Positions 7,283 to 15,378 of a DNA stretch of 42,486 nt are shown piece after piece. Within the stretch, counting starts at the first letter, position 1, and each line of letters opens with the position of its first letter. The stretch lies in the IMG/VR virus record IMGVR_UViG_3300035199_001164, positions 1-42,486 of that record. The stretch is one strand, 5' to 3'. The translations under genes and the position numbers were made by a program. This DNA is from a virus. The notes beneath the pieces were generated by a model, which was given only the letters and a program-made list of their open reading frames with translations, was not told the DNA's origin and did no database searches.

Positions 7283-9037
7283 TCAGAACTCCACCAGGTC
7301 ATCAGGCACCGATATCCGGTAGGTGGTCGCCTGGGGCGCCGCATATTCGTCGCGGACATCGGCTGGAATCTCCGGCGCGTCCAGGTCGAGCCGCACCTCG
7401 AAGGGCTCCTGGCTGCCGTTGTAGTTGTCGTAGTTGCCGCTGAACCCCAGCAGTTCCGCGTCGTAGGGGGGGCTGTCCAAGTGCCCGCTGAACTGGCTGG
7501 GCAACTCGATCAGGGTCGGCGCTTCGCCTGGCGGCGTGCTGGCGGGTACCGACGGCGGCACCAGCGGATCCGCGATGCTGCCCCCACCCTGGCTCACGGC
7601 GAACACGATGGAAGTGATCGCTGCCCCGCTGTCGAGGTCCCACTCGTCGGTAATGCTGAACACCTTCGCCCGGCACTGCACCGGCGTCCCGAGGATCACG
7701 TCCTGCACATGCAGGGTGTGCTCGAGCCGGAATCCCAACGTGTCGGAGGTGGGCAGCTGAAACGGCACCCGACTGCCACGGTGAGCCGCAAGGATGGTGG
7801 TCGCGGCCATGCCCAGGTGGCAGGAGATACCGTCGACACGGCGGCTCTCCTCGCGCAGGTCCACCACCCAATCCCCGAGAGTGTCCTCGGCGGCATCCGC
7901 CTCCGGCGTGGTGAACTCGGCATTGAGGAATTCCGCCTCGCGATCGCTCTCGGTCTCAATGGCCAGCCGCTCCCGGCTGACCACCTCACCGGCCTGGGTA
8001 ACACTCGCTGGTGCCTCCACCCGCAGGCGATACTGCTCAGTGACCCGCTGGGCCCACCGGGTAGCCCCGGTCCAGTCGGCGCCCAGCAGTAGCCCCTCGT
8101 ACTGGTTTTGCCAGCTTACCGGCGGCGTGCAGTACACCCCGGTCGGGGGCAAAGTCAGCCAGACGGCGCCGTCGAGAATGACCTCGAAGCCGGCGTTCTG
8201 GGTGGCCTGATAGACCGTGTCCTTGTTCGGCAGGTCGCCCGTGTCGGTGTGCCACACACAGAAGCTGTTGTCGATGGAGTCGCCGACGATGTCCGGGTGG
8301 CGCCAGGTGAACGGCTGGTGCCGCTCGCGCAGGCGGATAAAACGGTAGTCCGCCTCGATCTCGACCACGTTGGTGCGGTCATTGAGCTCCACAGGCACAT
8401 AGTCCAGGCTCCCGTCGAGCACCGCGCCCGCCGGGATGATGAAGGCCGCGGCGGCGGCAGCCCAGGCCGTCTTGTGCAGTTGCCCTTCGACGCTGAGCTG
8501 CAGGCTGGCCGGCTGGGTGCTCATCCGCTCGGTGGCGTAGTCCCAGCGCGAACGCCCCTCTACCGGTTCGAAGACATCGTCCGACCAGAGTCCTTCGGTG
8601 ACGGCATCGATCGCCGCCGCCTCCATTTCCTCCACCTTCTCCTGCAACTGGTCGCTGCACTCGCAGGCCAGCAGGCGCGCCTGCAGGTTGAACTGCGGGC
8701 GGACGATCTTGCCCCTGAACTTCAGCGTCTCGCGCCAGCTGCCCAGGTGACGATCACGGTAGTAGAGCTCCACCGCCTGCCCGGTATAGCTGGACGGATT
8801 CACTGCGCCGGCATCCAGCAGCAGGGTGAAGTCGGCCAGGCAGCGCACGCCCTCCTGCCTCACTATGCGCACCGACCCCGTCAGCAGATGGCTCATGTTG
8901 ACGCCATTGAGCATCAGGCGCGGCGCCCACAGAACCGAGACCACCGGCACGATGGTGACCGGATCGACGGGCGCACTCCCGCTGGCCGAAGCGCCGTTCA
9001 GGACGGCGGCATTCAGCCCAGCACCGTTCAGTTCCAT
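7283..9037 (-). CDS. Tail tip / hub-like protein
   Basis: A 584-residue protein. The N-terminus (residues 1-16) is itself repetitive, MELNGAGLNAAVLNGA, then a beta-rich region follows. Segments such as VELYYRDRHLGSWRE and the late YRISVPDD are typical of virion proteins. The length and place after the tape measure and two genes before the fibres suit a tail hub or tip protein, the equivalent of lambda gpJ in position but without its sequence features. The ATG at 9037 overlaps the previous stop as TGATG, so longer starts are rejected. Confidence 0.62.
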   Translation of the reverse strand: MELNGAGLNAAVLNGASASGSAPVDPVTIVPVVSVLWAPRLMLNGVNMSHLLTGSVRIVRQEGVRCLADFTLLLDAGAVNPSSYTGQAVELYYRDRHLGSWRETLKFRGKIVRPQFNLQARLLACECSDQLQEKVEEMEAAAIDAVTEGLWSDDVFEPVEGRSRWDYATERMSTQPASLQLSVEGQLHKTAWAAAAAAFIIPAGAVLDGSLDYVPVELNDRTNVVEIEADYRFIRLRERHQPFTWRHPDIVGDSIDNSFCVWHTDTGDLPNKDTVYQATQNAGFEVILDGAVWLTLPPTGVYCTPPVSWQNQYEGLLLGADWTGATRWAQRVTEQYRLRVEAPASVTQAGEVVSRERLAIETESDREAEFLNAEFTTPEADAAEDTLGDWVVDLREESRRVDGISCHLGMAATTILAAHRGSRVPFQLPTSDTLGFRLEHTLHVQDVILGTPVQCRAKVFSITDEWDLDSGAAITSIVFAVSQGGGSIADPLVPPSVPASTPPGEAPTLIELPSQFSGHLDSPPYDAELLGFSGNYDNYNGSQEPFEVRLDLDAPEIPADVRDEYAAPQATTYRISVPDDLVEF

Positions 9038-9540
9038 CAGACTTCCTCGGCAGTAAACGACCAGGTGTGGGTGTTGTTGGAAGGATCCATGGCCCGGCGC
9101 GGCGGCCGGCAGAACACAGTGAACATCGGCATCCAGCAAACCTGGTACTGCAGCGCGCCGGGCACTTCGGTGATGGTGAAGTTCTGGCCGACCATGGCCA
9201 CCGGCGTCAGCGTCCAGTCGCCTTCGATGTAGGCCAAGGCCCAGGGCGCCATGTCTGGCCGCGGCGTGCCCGGGATGGTCCCGGTCAGCGCCATGGTGGT
9301 CAGGCTGTCCTGCTGGGTGCAGCGCAGCTCGAGGGGTTCACTGAAATCCAACCCCTCGAAGCCAGGCCCCATCCAGCCGGAGCCGCTGATGGCGATCACG
9401 GCCTTGGTGTAGTGGGTCATCTTCACCGCCGCACCGCCGGAGCGTCGCAGCACGGTTGAGCCGGACTCCAGCACGTCGTATTCCTGCTGCGGCGGCCCGT
9501 TGTGCAAGCGGATCGGAACACCGCCAAGCATCACGTCCAT
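9037..9540 (-). CDS. Distal tail-like structural protein
   Basis: A 167-residue protein directly after the tape measure gene, the usual place of distal tail or tail-tip adaptor proteins in siphophages. It has a beta-rich fold, no membrane segment and the segment MTHYTKAVIAISGSGWMGPG at about residues 41-60. The ATG at 9540 gives the same one-base TGATG overlap seen with its neighbours; an in-frame TTG three bases earlier is less likely. I call it by position; no named family is recognised. Confidence 0.6.
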   Translation of the reverse strand: MDVMLGGVPIRLHNGPPQQEYDVLESGSTVLRRSGGAAVKMTHYTKAVIAISGSGWMGPGFEGLDFSEPLELRCTQQDSLTTMALTGTIPGTPRPDMAPWALAYIEGDWTLTPVAMVGQNFTITEVPGALQYQVCWMPMFTVFCRPPRRAMDPSNNTHTWSFTAEEV

Positions 9541-12500
9541 CAAGGTTTCCTCTTGTGGTTTCGACCAGCCTGGCGAGCACGCAGGTGCGTCAGGTCCTCA
9601 ACGGCGGAGCGTCGCATCAGCGCCGGAAACTCGCTGTCGCCGTCGCGGATGGTCACCATGCCCAGGTCATCCCAGCCCGCGAACGGTTCGGCCGCCGCCG
9701 CTACTGATGGCGAAGGCGTCGGGATCGAGGGCAGGTTCACGACACCGCCGGTGGCAAATCCAGGGAACTGCAGGCGGTTGATCTGGTGCACCAGGTCCGG
9801 GCCGTAGAACCGCACTGCCTTGGCGGTCAGGATCCCCTCCCCATCGCTGAGACGCGCCATGATGCTGTCGCTGGTCCCGGTACCCGGACCGCGCAGCACA
9901 CCGCCAGTTGCGAAGGCCGGCACCCCGACCGCGCTCCCAGAATCGGCAATGCCAACAGGCACAACCGGAACCGGGATGGTCATCTGCTGCCGGAACTGGG
10001 CAGACATCGCCTGGATCGTCTCGGCCGCGATCGCCGCCGCCTTCTCGTCCACCTTCATCTTCACGTCGACGGGCGGCAGGCTGGTAGCGGTGTCTCCGTC
10101 CTGTTCGATGGCCTTCGGCCGAATCGCCACGTCCACCGGCGGGAGATTGGTCCAGCTGTTCTCCCCTTCCTGCCGGATGCCCTTGGGGGCAATGTCCGCC
10201 TCCACAGGAGGAAGATTCGTGAAGCTGTCGGGACCGTCCTGCCGCACGCCTTTCGGCTTGATGTCCGCCTCGACAACCGGGAGGTTGGTGAAGCTGGCCG
10301 GGCCATCCTGGCGGATACCCTTCGGCTTGATCTCGACATCCACCGCCGGAAGATCGGCCCCCGCTTGCGCACCGCCGGCCGGGTTCGGCGCCATGGGTAC
10401 CTGCACTTTCGACTGGGGCCTGGTCTTCGACTCTGGTGTGGCATTGGGCGCCAGCAGCGGAGCGTGCCAGACGGCCGGAGTCAGCGTGCGAGGATCGATG
10501 GTGATGTCCTGGCCGATCATCTTCGCCCACCGCTGCATCTTCGCCGTGGCCTCGGCCAGCGCCTTGTCGTCGATGGTGGGGGTGATTTTGAAGTCCTTCA
10601 GCTCCTCGAATTCCTCCTTCCACTCGCGGGTCTTGGCGCGCGCCTCATCCCGGGCCTTCTGCTTCTGGTCGACGACCTTCTGGTCCGCTTCCTGCTCGAT
10701 CGCCTGGAGGCCCTTGATGATGCCCTCGAAGCCGTAGGTGTTCCCGCCGTCCTCGCCGATCTTGATCAGCATGTCGAGGGCGGCCTGGGCGTTCTTCTTG
10801 GCCCGGTCGAAGTCACCCTGCTGCAGCGCCGAGCGAGCGGCCATCTGCAGCGCCTGGGCGTTGCCGAAACTGGCTGGGCCAGCAGCACCGACACGGAGCT
10901 TCTCCAGGGCATCCTGGTAGCGCTTGGCCGTCTTCAGTTGCTCGTCGCGCGCCTTGGACAGCGCGGAGTTCGCCTTGGTCTGGGCGGCGACCTGGTCTGC
11001 CAAGGCGACTTTGAAGTTCTTGGTCAGGTTCTCCTGGATGCCGTTGAAACTGGTGGCGTAGGCGCGCATTTCGGCCAGGCGCTGTTCGCCAATATCCTCC
11101 GCAGCGTTCTGGGCATCCTGTTGCGCCTTGGTCTGCGCGTCGAGATTCCCTTCGGTTTCGTCGGTCAACCAGCGCCAAAGATCAACCGCCTTACCCCAGG
11201 TAACCAGCCAGCCGGAGGCCGGATTGAACAGCTGCCAATCCTCGGCGACCTTGGATAAGGCGTCGCCCGCTTCGCCATCCGCCAGGCTATCCAGAGCACT
11301 GGAGAGCCGATCTATATGCTCAACGGCGTAAGCCGAGGCTCCAGTCAAGGAATCGATGGCGCCGACCAGTTTCCCCATCTTGTCGTAGAACGTGTTCTGA
11401 GCATCGCCTACGGTAACCCGCATGTTGTCAGCGAGCCTCAGCAACTCATCCGACTGGCCGGACAAAGCGCCGACGAACTTTTCAGTGGTGATCTCGCCAT
11501 CCTCCGCCATGCGCTGGAGCTCGGCACGGGAAACACCCAGCGCCCTCGTCAGGGCGCCAATCAATGCCGGCGAGTTCTTCAGGACCTCACCAAATGCCTC
11601 ACCACGTATGACGCCGGTCTGCAGGCCTTTGTTGAGCTGGTCGAGCACTGCGGCAGCCCGTTCTCCAGTGACCCTGTCGGCCACCAGGCCCGCAGCCAGG
11701 GCGCCGGTCATGTCCGCTGCTGCTTTGGCAGAGAAACCCATCTCACGCAATGGGCCAATGGTGCCGAGAAAGGAATCGGTAACGGCCGCGATAGGGACAC
11801 GAACCCGTTCGGATATATCCTCCAAACGCGCCTGGGCGCGTTCGTAGTCCTCTTGGACCGGCAATACGTTGCGCATCCGGTCTTCGAGTTCGCCTACAGC
11901 ATCAGCGGTGCTGAAAAACCTCGTGGAAAGCTCTTTCGCTGTGAAGGAGGCAGCCAGCAACCCTGCAACACGGGTCTGCAGGCCGGCCCAGCCGCCGTCA
12001 TCACCCTCCTGCTCCCCATCTTCCAGATCACGGATAGCCCTCCGGGTCCGGGCGACCTGTGCCTGGTAAGCCACTTCCGCCGAGGCGCGCTCGGTGGCCG
12101 AGAGCACCCCAGCCTGCTGCACGCGCTTGTAGTCGGACTGGAGCGCGACCAGTTGGGCCCGCAAATCCCGCAGGCGAGTAATTCCGAAGCGATCAACCAA
12201 CTGGCTGATGCCGGCATCGGCCTGGCCGCGACTCACCGCCGAGGAGAGCGACTTCTGCAGACGTTCCTGCTCGGCAGCAAGGTTGCGAGTATCCACGCCA
12301 GCGGCCTTCAGCTCGGCGCGCTGCTCGCGCACCCGCGCCTTCTGCCGGTCGAACTCGCGGGTTGCCACGGCAAGGGTTTGCTGGGCCTTGATGTACTCCC
12401 GATTCAACCCCTTGACCGGCTGACCAGCCTGCTCGACAGCGCGACGGAGATCATCGACTCGCTTCCGGGCTTCGAAGTAGGCAGAGCTGGCTGCCTTGGC

Positions 12501-12647
12501 CGACTCCTGGGTCTTCTGGAAGGCATCGATTTGACGAAGCGGCCGCTCAATTGCCTTGACCAACTCCACATATTCTTTGCGGAATTCTTTAGTTGCACTG
12601 CTCGCCTCGGAAGTGTCGGCGGTCAGTTTGAGTTCATACTCGGCCAC
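9540..12647 (-). CDS. Tail tape measure protein
   Basis: A 1,035-residue protein. The N-terminal 200 residues are long coiled coil. A TMP-type domain follows at about 290-400, with VIRGEAFGEVLKNSPALI. A further helical region reaches about 750, then four 22-23-residue tandem repeats and a C-terminal ATGGVLRGPGTGTSDS motif that recurs in tape measure proteins. The GTG at 12647 has an AGGAG site five bases upstream; the GTG at 12653 overlaps that site and is unlikely. The protein sets tail length; by comparison with lambda gpH a tail near 150 nm is a rough estimate. It follows the chaperone gene, as in most siphophages. Confidence 0.93.
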   Translation of the reverse strand: MAEYELKLTADTSEASSATKEFRKEYVELVKAIERPLRQIDAFQKTQESAKAASSAYFEARKRVDDLRRAVEQAGQPVKGLNREYIKAQQTLAVATREFDRQKARVREQRAELKAAGVDTRNLAAEQERLQKSLSSAVSRGQADAGISQLVDRFGITRLRDLRAQLVALQSDYKRVQQAGVLSATERASAEVAYQAQVARTRRAIRDLEDGEQEGDDGGWAGLQTRVAGLLAASFTAKELSTRFFSTADAVGELEDRMRNVLPVQEDYERAQARLEDISERVRVPIAAVTDSFLGTIGPLREMGFSAKAAADMTGALAAGLVADRVTGERAAAVLDQLNKGLQTGVIRGEAFGEVLKNSPALIGALTRALGVSRAELQRMAEDGEITTEKFVGALSGQSDELLRLADNMRVTVGDAQNTFYDKMGKLVGAIDSLTGASAYAVEHIDRLSSALDSLADGEAGDALSKVAEDWQLFNPASGWLVTWGKAVDLWRWLTDETEGNLDAQTKAQQDAQNAAEDIGEQRLAEMRAYATSFNGIQENLTKNFKVALADQVAAQTKANSALSKARDEQLKTAKRYQDALEKLRVGAAGPASFGNAQALQMAARSALQQGDFDRAKKNAQAALDMLIKIGEDGGNTYGFEGIIKGLQAIEQEADQKVVDQKQKARDEARAKTREWKEEFEELKDFKITPTIDDKALAEATAKMQRWAKMIGQDITIDPRTLTPAVWHAPLLAPNATPESKTRPQSKVQVPMAPNPAGGAQAGADLPAVDVEIKPKGIRQDGPASFTNLPVVEADIKPKGVRQDGPDSFTNLPPVEADIAPKGIRQEGENSWTNLPPVDVAIRPKAIEQDGDTATSLPPVDVKMKVDEKAAAIAAETIQAMSAQFRQQMTIPVPVVPVGIADSGSAVGVPAFATGGVLRGPGTGTSDSIMARLSDGEGILTAKAVRFYGPDLVHQINRLQFPGFATGGVVNLPSIPTPSPSVAAAAEPFAGWDDLGMVTIRDGDSEFPALMRRSAVEDLTHLRARQAGRNHKRKP
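10080..10352 (-). repeat. Four 22-23-codon repeats in the tape measure gene
   Basis: Four tandem copies of a unit of 66-69 bp encode variants of LPPVEADIAPKGIRQEG plus a short polar end, with a degenerate half copy after them. They sit between the helical rod and the Gly-rich C-terminal region. Confidence 0.8.
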
Positions 12648-12649
12648 GA

Positions 12650-13095
12650 TCACTCCTTAAGGCATCTCAAAAAAAGTCGCCACGGATAGTTAATTGCGTT
12701 CGGGTGCCCTGCTCTACCAAGTAGCGCCAGACACCTTTCAAGTTCTTTCAGGACTTCCGACGAGCTTCGGCCATCCTGGCCATTGCGCCGAAAAAATCAG
12801 GATTCAACTCCTTCGCCTTGGCGAGAATCTTGCGGAGTTGGCTCGGGGGGATTTCGTCGAAGTCAGAAACTTTCAGCCCCGTAAAGATCGCCAAATCCGT
12901 CAGACGACAGTCCGGGAAAAGATGACTATCGATCTGGTAGCCGGCATATTCCTCCGGCGAACCTTCCTCGCCAGGCCAAGGGTTGGCCAGGATGACCTGG
13001 CGCATCTGCGCAGGGGTCAACTCAGAAACCACAATGTCACGCTTCCCATCACCCTCTCCGATGGTAACTACACCCTTCGCCGACAAGTCACTCAT
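12650..13095 (-). CDS. Tail assembly chaperone gpGT, made by -1 frameshift
   Basis: Predicted 148-residue fusion: the first 102 residues of the gene at 12748-13095, then a -1 shift at TTTTTTC (12796-12790), then 46 residues ending at a TGA at 12652-12650. The extension has no start codon of its own in a good context, yet its reading is protein-like, ending GHPNAINYPWRLFLRCLKE, as in T extensions that bind the tape measure protein. The gene order (major tail protein, chaperone, tape measure) is exactly where gpG/gpGT frameshifts occur in siphophages. The TGA lies two bases before the tape measure start. Confidence 0.85.
12748..13095 (-). CDS. Tail assembly chaperone gpG-like protein
   Basis: A 115-residue acidic protein with the pattern of gpG chaperones: segments ELTPAQMRQVI and DLAIFTGLKVSDFDEIPPSQL, helical and without membrane segments. 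It should coat the tape measure protein during tail assembly and is not part of the virion. The ATG at 13095 has a GGAG ribosome site. A terminator hairpin lies 18 bases upstream, separating it from the AT-rich inserted gene. Codons 101-102 contain the slippery heptamer used to make the longer gpGT form. Confidence 0.85.
   Translation of the reverse strand: MSDLSAKGVVTIGEGDGKRDIVVSELTPAQMRQVILANPWPGEEGSPEEYAGYQIDSHLFPDCRLTDLAIFTGLKVSDFDEIPPSQLRKILAKAKELNPDFFGAMARMAEARRKS
12790..12796 (-). promoter_or_regulatory. -1 ribosomal frameshift slippery site (TTTTTTC)
   Basis: On the minus strand the heptamer reads T TTT TTC in the gpG frame, a standard X XXY YYZ slippery sequence. A shift here enters a frame that is open for 46 codons and stops two bases before the tape measure start. 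Confidence 0.85.
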
Positions 13096-13112
13096 ACGTT
13101 TCTCCAGCCAAT

Positions 13113-13132
13113 AAAAAACCCGCCGAAGCGGG
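13113..13132 (-). terminator. Intrinsic terminator after the AT-rich inserted gene
   Basis: Minus-strand hairpin cccgc/gcggg (arms 13128-13132 and 13119-13123) with a four-base loop, followed by six T (13118-13113). It lies between the gene at 13153-13542 and the tail chaperone, and is very similar to the terminator at 983-1003. Confidence 0.75.
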
Positions 13133-13152
13133 CTTTGAAGAAAACAAAAATA

Positions 13153-13542
13153 TCAAAACAAACTTATATCCGAACCAGTCCAAGTCTTCTCTTCACTGTT
13201 ACGCATAACAGTAATATAGAAATTGGTTCGAAGCATGGCGCCAAATGAGTTTTGCGAATCCACATGACTAGCAACTCGATACTTGCACCCACCAAGATCA
13301 TCAATACTGACGTTGTCGGAACCTTCCCTCGCAAACTTCGCAGAGGCAGGAGACTTTAGGTGATTAGCCACGATCCTCTTGGCAGCATCGTAGGCATTCG
13401 ACTTGTTGCAATAGTCAAGCGGCTTGCTTTCGGAAAAGAACATCCCCCAAGCAGCAAAGAGAAAAACAGGAGTTACTGCTAACCATATTTTTCTATTAAC
13501 ACGCTTCTTTTTCTCTTCCGGTGTTTCAACTCTTTCGCTCAT
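13153..13542 (-). CDS. Small membrane protein, AT-rich inserted gene (moron candidate)
   Basis: A 129-residue protein with a cytoplasmic Lys/Arg-rich N-terminus (about residues 1-20), one membrane helix (about 22-40, WLAVTPVFLFAAWGMFF) and a soluble, probably periplasmic domain of about 85 residues that has two Cys (CNKS and GGCKYR). The ATG at 13542 follows a GGAGGG ribosome site; an in-frame ATG upstream lies in the previous gene. Its base composition is far more AT-rich than the flanking tail genes. It stands alone between the major tail protein and the tail chaperone, with its own terminator. Such genes are often carried for lysogen benefit, but no function can be read here. Confidence 0.7.
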   Translation of the reverse strand: MSERVETPEEKKKRVNRKIWLAVTPVFLFAAWGMFFSESKPLDYCNKSNAYDAAKRIVANHLKSPASAKFAREGSDNVSIDDLGGCKYRVASHVDSQNSFGAMLRTNFYITVMRNSEEKTWTGSDISLF

Positions 13543-13595
13543 GGCATCCCTCCCGCCGTGAAATGGAGGGAGGGTAGCCCAGTCGAAGGCGCCGG

Positions 13596-14375
13596 TCACG
13601 CGGCCGCCTTCTCCTTCTTGACACGGAAGTACTTCGAGGTGCCAGCACCGACCTTGGTGTTGTCGCGCAGCACCTTGGCCGTGGCCTCAAACCCGCCGAA
13701 GTCTTCGGAGCTGATCCAGTCCATCTGGGTGGCCGGGTTGAGGCGGCACTGCCAGAAACGGGCCTCGACGCGCTTCTGGGTACCTGCGGCGTTCTCACCC
13801 TCGAAGAGGAACTCGAACACCTTGCCGCTGTTGGTCAGGGCCTCGATCACGTCCACCGCGGCGGAGCTGTAATCGACGTTGACCTTGTACGGCGTGCCAG
13901 GCGCAGCAGCCAGGATTGCCGTTTCCAGCGCGCCGCCGGACACGACCTCGATGCCCGAGCCGGTCATGACCCAGTCGTCGAACTCGTCGAAGGTAGTGGT
14001 GCCGGCCTCGTTGGCGACAGCCGAGACGGTGAGCGGCATCTTCTCCAGGGCGATGGTGCCATCCACTTCGGCGATGTGCAGCTCATCGGTCACGGTGGTG
14101 GCCGCCACGCTGGTGGCGTCACCCCACACCAGGGCGGCCAGCACCCAGGTGAAGATCTCGCGGAAGTTGATGGTCAGGGTCACTGCGGTCACCCGATCCA
14201 CGGAATCGTACTCGCCACCCTGCGGGGTGGTGTTGTCCGTCAGGGTCAGGGTGTTGGTTTCCGTGGCGTGCTGGATGGTAGAGACCAGTCCGACCTTCTG
14301 GAACGGCACATTGGTGCCGGCAAGGCGCGCCTTCAGGTGGCCGCCGATGACGACCGTTTCTTTCTTGATGGCCAT
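13596..14375 (-). CDS. Major tail tube protein
   Basis: A 259-residue protein with the composition of a tail tube subunit: Thr, Val, Ala and acidic residues, mostly beta structure, no Cys-rich or membrane parts. It starts MAIKKETVVIGGHLKARLAG and has a TDELHIAEVDGT segment near residue 97. The location, after small connector genes and before the chaperone pair, matches the conserved siphophage order. A good ribosome site (gaggag) precedes the ATG. It would polymerise as rings around the tape measure protein. I am confident about the role, less so about the exact family. Confidence 0.82.
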   Translation of the reverse strand: MAIKKETVVIGGHLKARLAGTNVPFQKVGLVSTIQHATETNTLTLTDNTTPQGGEYDSVDRVTAVTLTINFREIFTWVLAALVWGDATSVAATTVTDELHIAEVDGTIALEKMPLTVSAVANEAGTTTFDEFDDWVMTGSGIEVVSGGALETAILAAAPGTPYKVNVDYSSAAVDVIEALTNSGKVFEFLFEGENAAGTQKRVEARFWQCRLNPATQMDWISSEDFGGFEATAKVLRDNTKVGAGTSKYFRVKKEKAAA

Positions 14376-14378
14376 TGC

Positions 14379-14582
14379 TTACTTCTCCTCGGCGGGGGCG
14401 TCGACGCGAGCGGCAGGCTTGTCCAGCACACCAGCCTCCTCGAGGAAGGCCTTCTGCTTCTCGGTCACTTCGATTTTGGCGCCGGCGGGATAGTCCTTAC
14501 CGGCATGGGTGTGGGGCTTCGCCAGAGCGACGGAGACCCGCTCGACGGCTTTCGCGGTCGAGTTCTCGCTGGGTTTGGTCAT
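14379..14582 (-). CDS. Small phage protein, DUF7210-like
   Basis: A 67-residue protein with VALAKPHTHAGKDYPAGAKIEVTEKQKAFLEE, matching my memory of the DUF7210 pattern: a short beta-hairpin followed by a helix, found next to tail genes in many phages. The ATG at 14582 gives a four-base ATGA overlap with the upstream gene; longer starts upstream are in an out-of-frame region of that gene. Function unknown. The polar C-terminus (AARVDAPAEEK) is probably disordered. Confidence 0.7.
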   Translation of the reverse strand: MTKPSENSTAKAVERVSVALAKPHTHAGKDYPAGAKIEVTEKQKAFLEEAGVLDKPAARVDAPAEEK

Positions 14583-15058
14583 GACTTGTCCTGAATGATG
14601 GTGTGGATGTGGACGGGGATCAGGACGCCGGCGTACTTCTGGCCGTTGCCTGGTGGGAAGTGGTCCGGGGCGCCGACGGTGACTCCGCTGAAGCCCATGG
14701 TCCGAGGGAGCCACTTGCAGGGCTGTCCTTCCGGTGGGACCAGGGACTCCAGGAGGTCGACCTCCATGTCATCGAGCATGTCCTCGTAGTTGTCGAGACC
14801 GACGCTGGCGAGGCCAATGACATAGAACCCCTTGAACACCTTGAGAGCATGCGGCCCCTTCTGCGGCGGCAGGCCGGAGGCCAGCTGGAGCACGCAGAGA
14901 GAACTGGGCAGGCCCTTGGTGACAAGGATCTCGTTGAGCCAGCCGGTGCGGAGGTTGGTGCCGATGTCCGTGCGACTGCCGCTGGCCAGGGTGATGCCCT
15001 GAAGGCGCGCTTCGAGGAGCTTCCTGGCCCGCGTCAGCGGGTTGGTGGATTGGCTCAC
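14579..15058 (-). CDS. Tail terminator-like (gpU-like) protein
   Basis: A 159-residue protein lying between the head-tail joining protein and the major tail protein, where the tail terminator protein is found in lambda-like phages. It starts with a helix (ARKLLEARLQGI), has beta-rich segments (FYVIGLASVGLDN) and ends in a beta strand region (YAGVLIPVHIHTIIQ). It would cap the finished tail before head joining. The call rests on gene order and general shape. It overlaps both neighbours by four bases. Confidence 0.6.
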   Translation of the reverse strand: MSQSTNPLTRARKLLEARLQGITLASGSRTDIGTNLRTGWLNEILVTKGLPSSLCVLQLASGLPPQKGPHALKVFKGFYVIGLASVGLDNYEDMLDDMEVDLLESLVPPEGQPCKWLPRTMGFSGVTVGAPDHFPPGNGQKYAGVLIPVHIHTIIQDKS

Positions 15059-15375
15059 GAGTCGTCCTCCATGCAGGCAGCGGTCGCCATTTGGCCATCG
15101 CCAGATACTTCTTCCACGACCAGCCGCTTACCCTGGAACAGGAAATGGCCGCCGCGTTCAGCGCCCCCGCAGAGGTGGTGCTGCTGCCACGTGACCATGA
15201 TCTGCTCCGAGCGCCAGGTGCCTTGCGGTCCGTTCTGCATAGGGTGGAAATCCACCATGACGGGAATGCCATGGACTGCCGGGGAGCCATCAGGCCCCCG
15301 GTACTCCGCTGTGCCGTCGTTGAGCTTGGCCATGCAGCGCTGGTGCAGCTGGTCCCGCATGCGGGCCCAACTCAT
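15055..15375 (-). CDS. Head-tail joining protein (gpFII-like)
   Basis: A 106-residue protein starting MSWARMRDQLHQRCM, with a central beta-rich part and a late KRLVVEEV segment. Length and position (between the capsid decoration protein and the tail terminator) match lambda gpFII, which attaches the tail to the portal neck. Sequence identity in this family is low, so the call is positional. A four-base overlap with the following gene implies coupled translation. Confidence 0.62.
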   Translation of the reverse strand: MSWARMRDQLHQRCMAKLNDGTAEYRGPDGSPAVHGIPVMVDFHPMQNGPQGTWRSEQIMVTWQQHHLCGGAERGGHFLFQGKRLVVEEVSGDGQMATAACMEDDS

Positions 15376-15378
15376 GGC

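Noticed and set aside
9786-11258. Plus-strand open frame of about 490 codons opposite the tape measure gene
   Set aside because: Antisense shadow of the tape measure coding frame, no start signal, composition Arg/His/Leu-rich without motifs.
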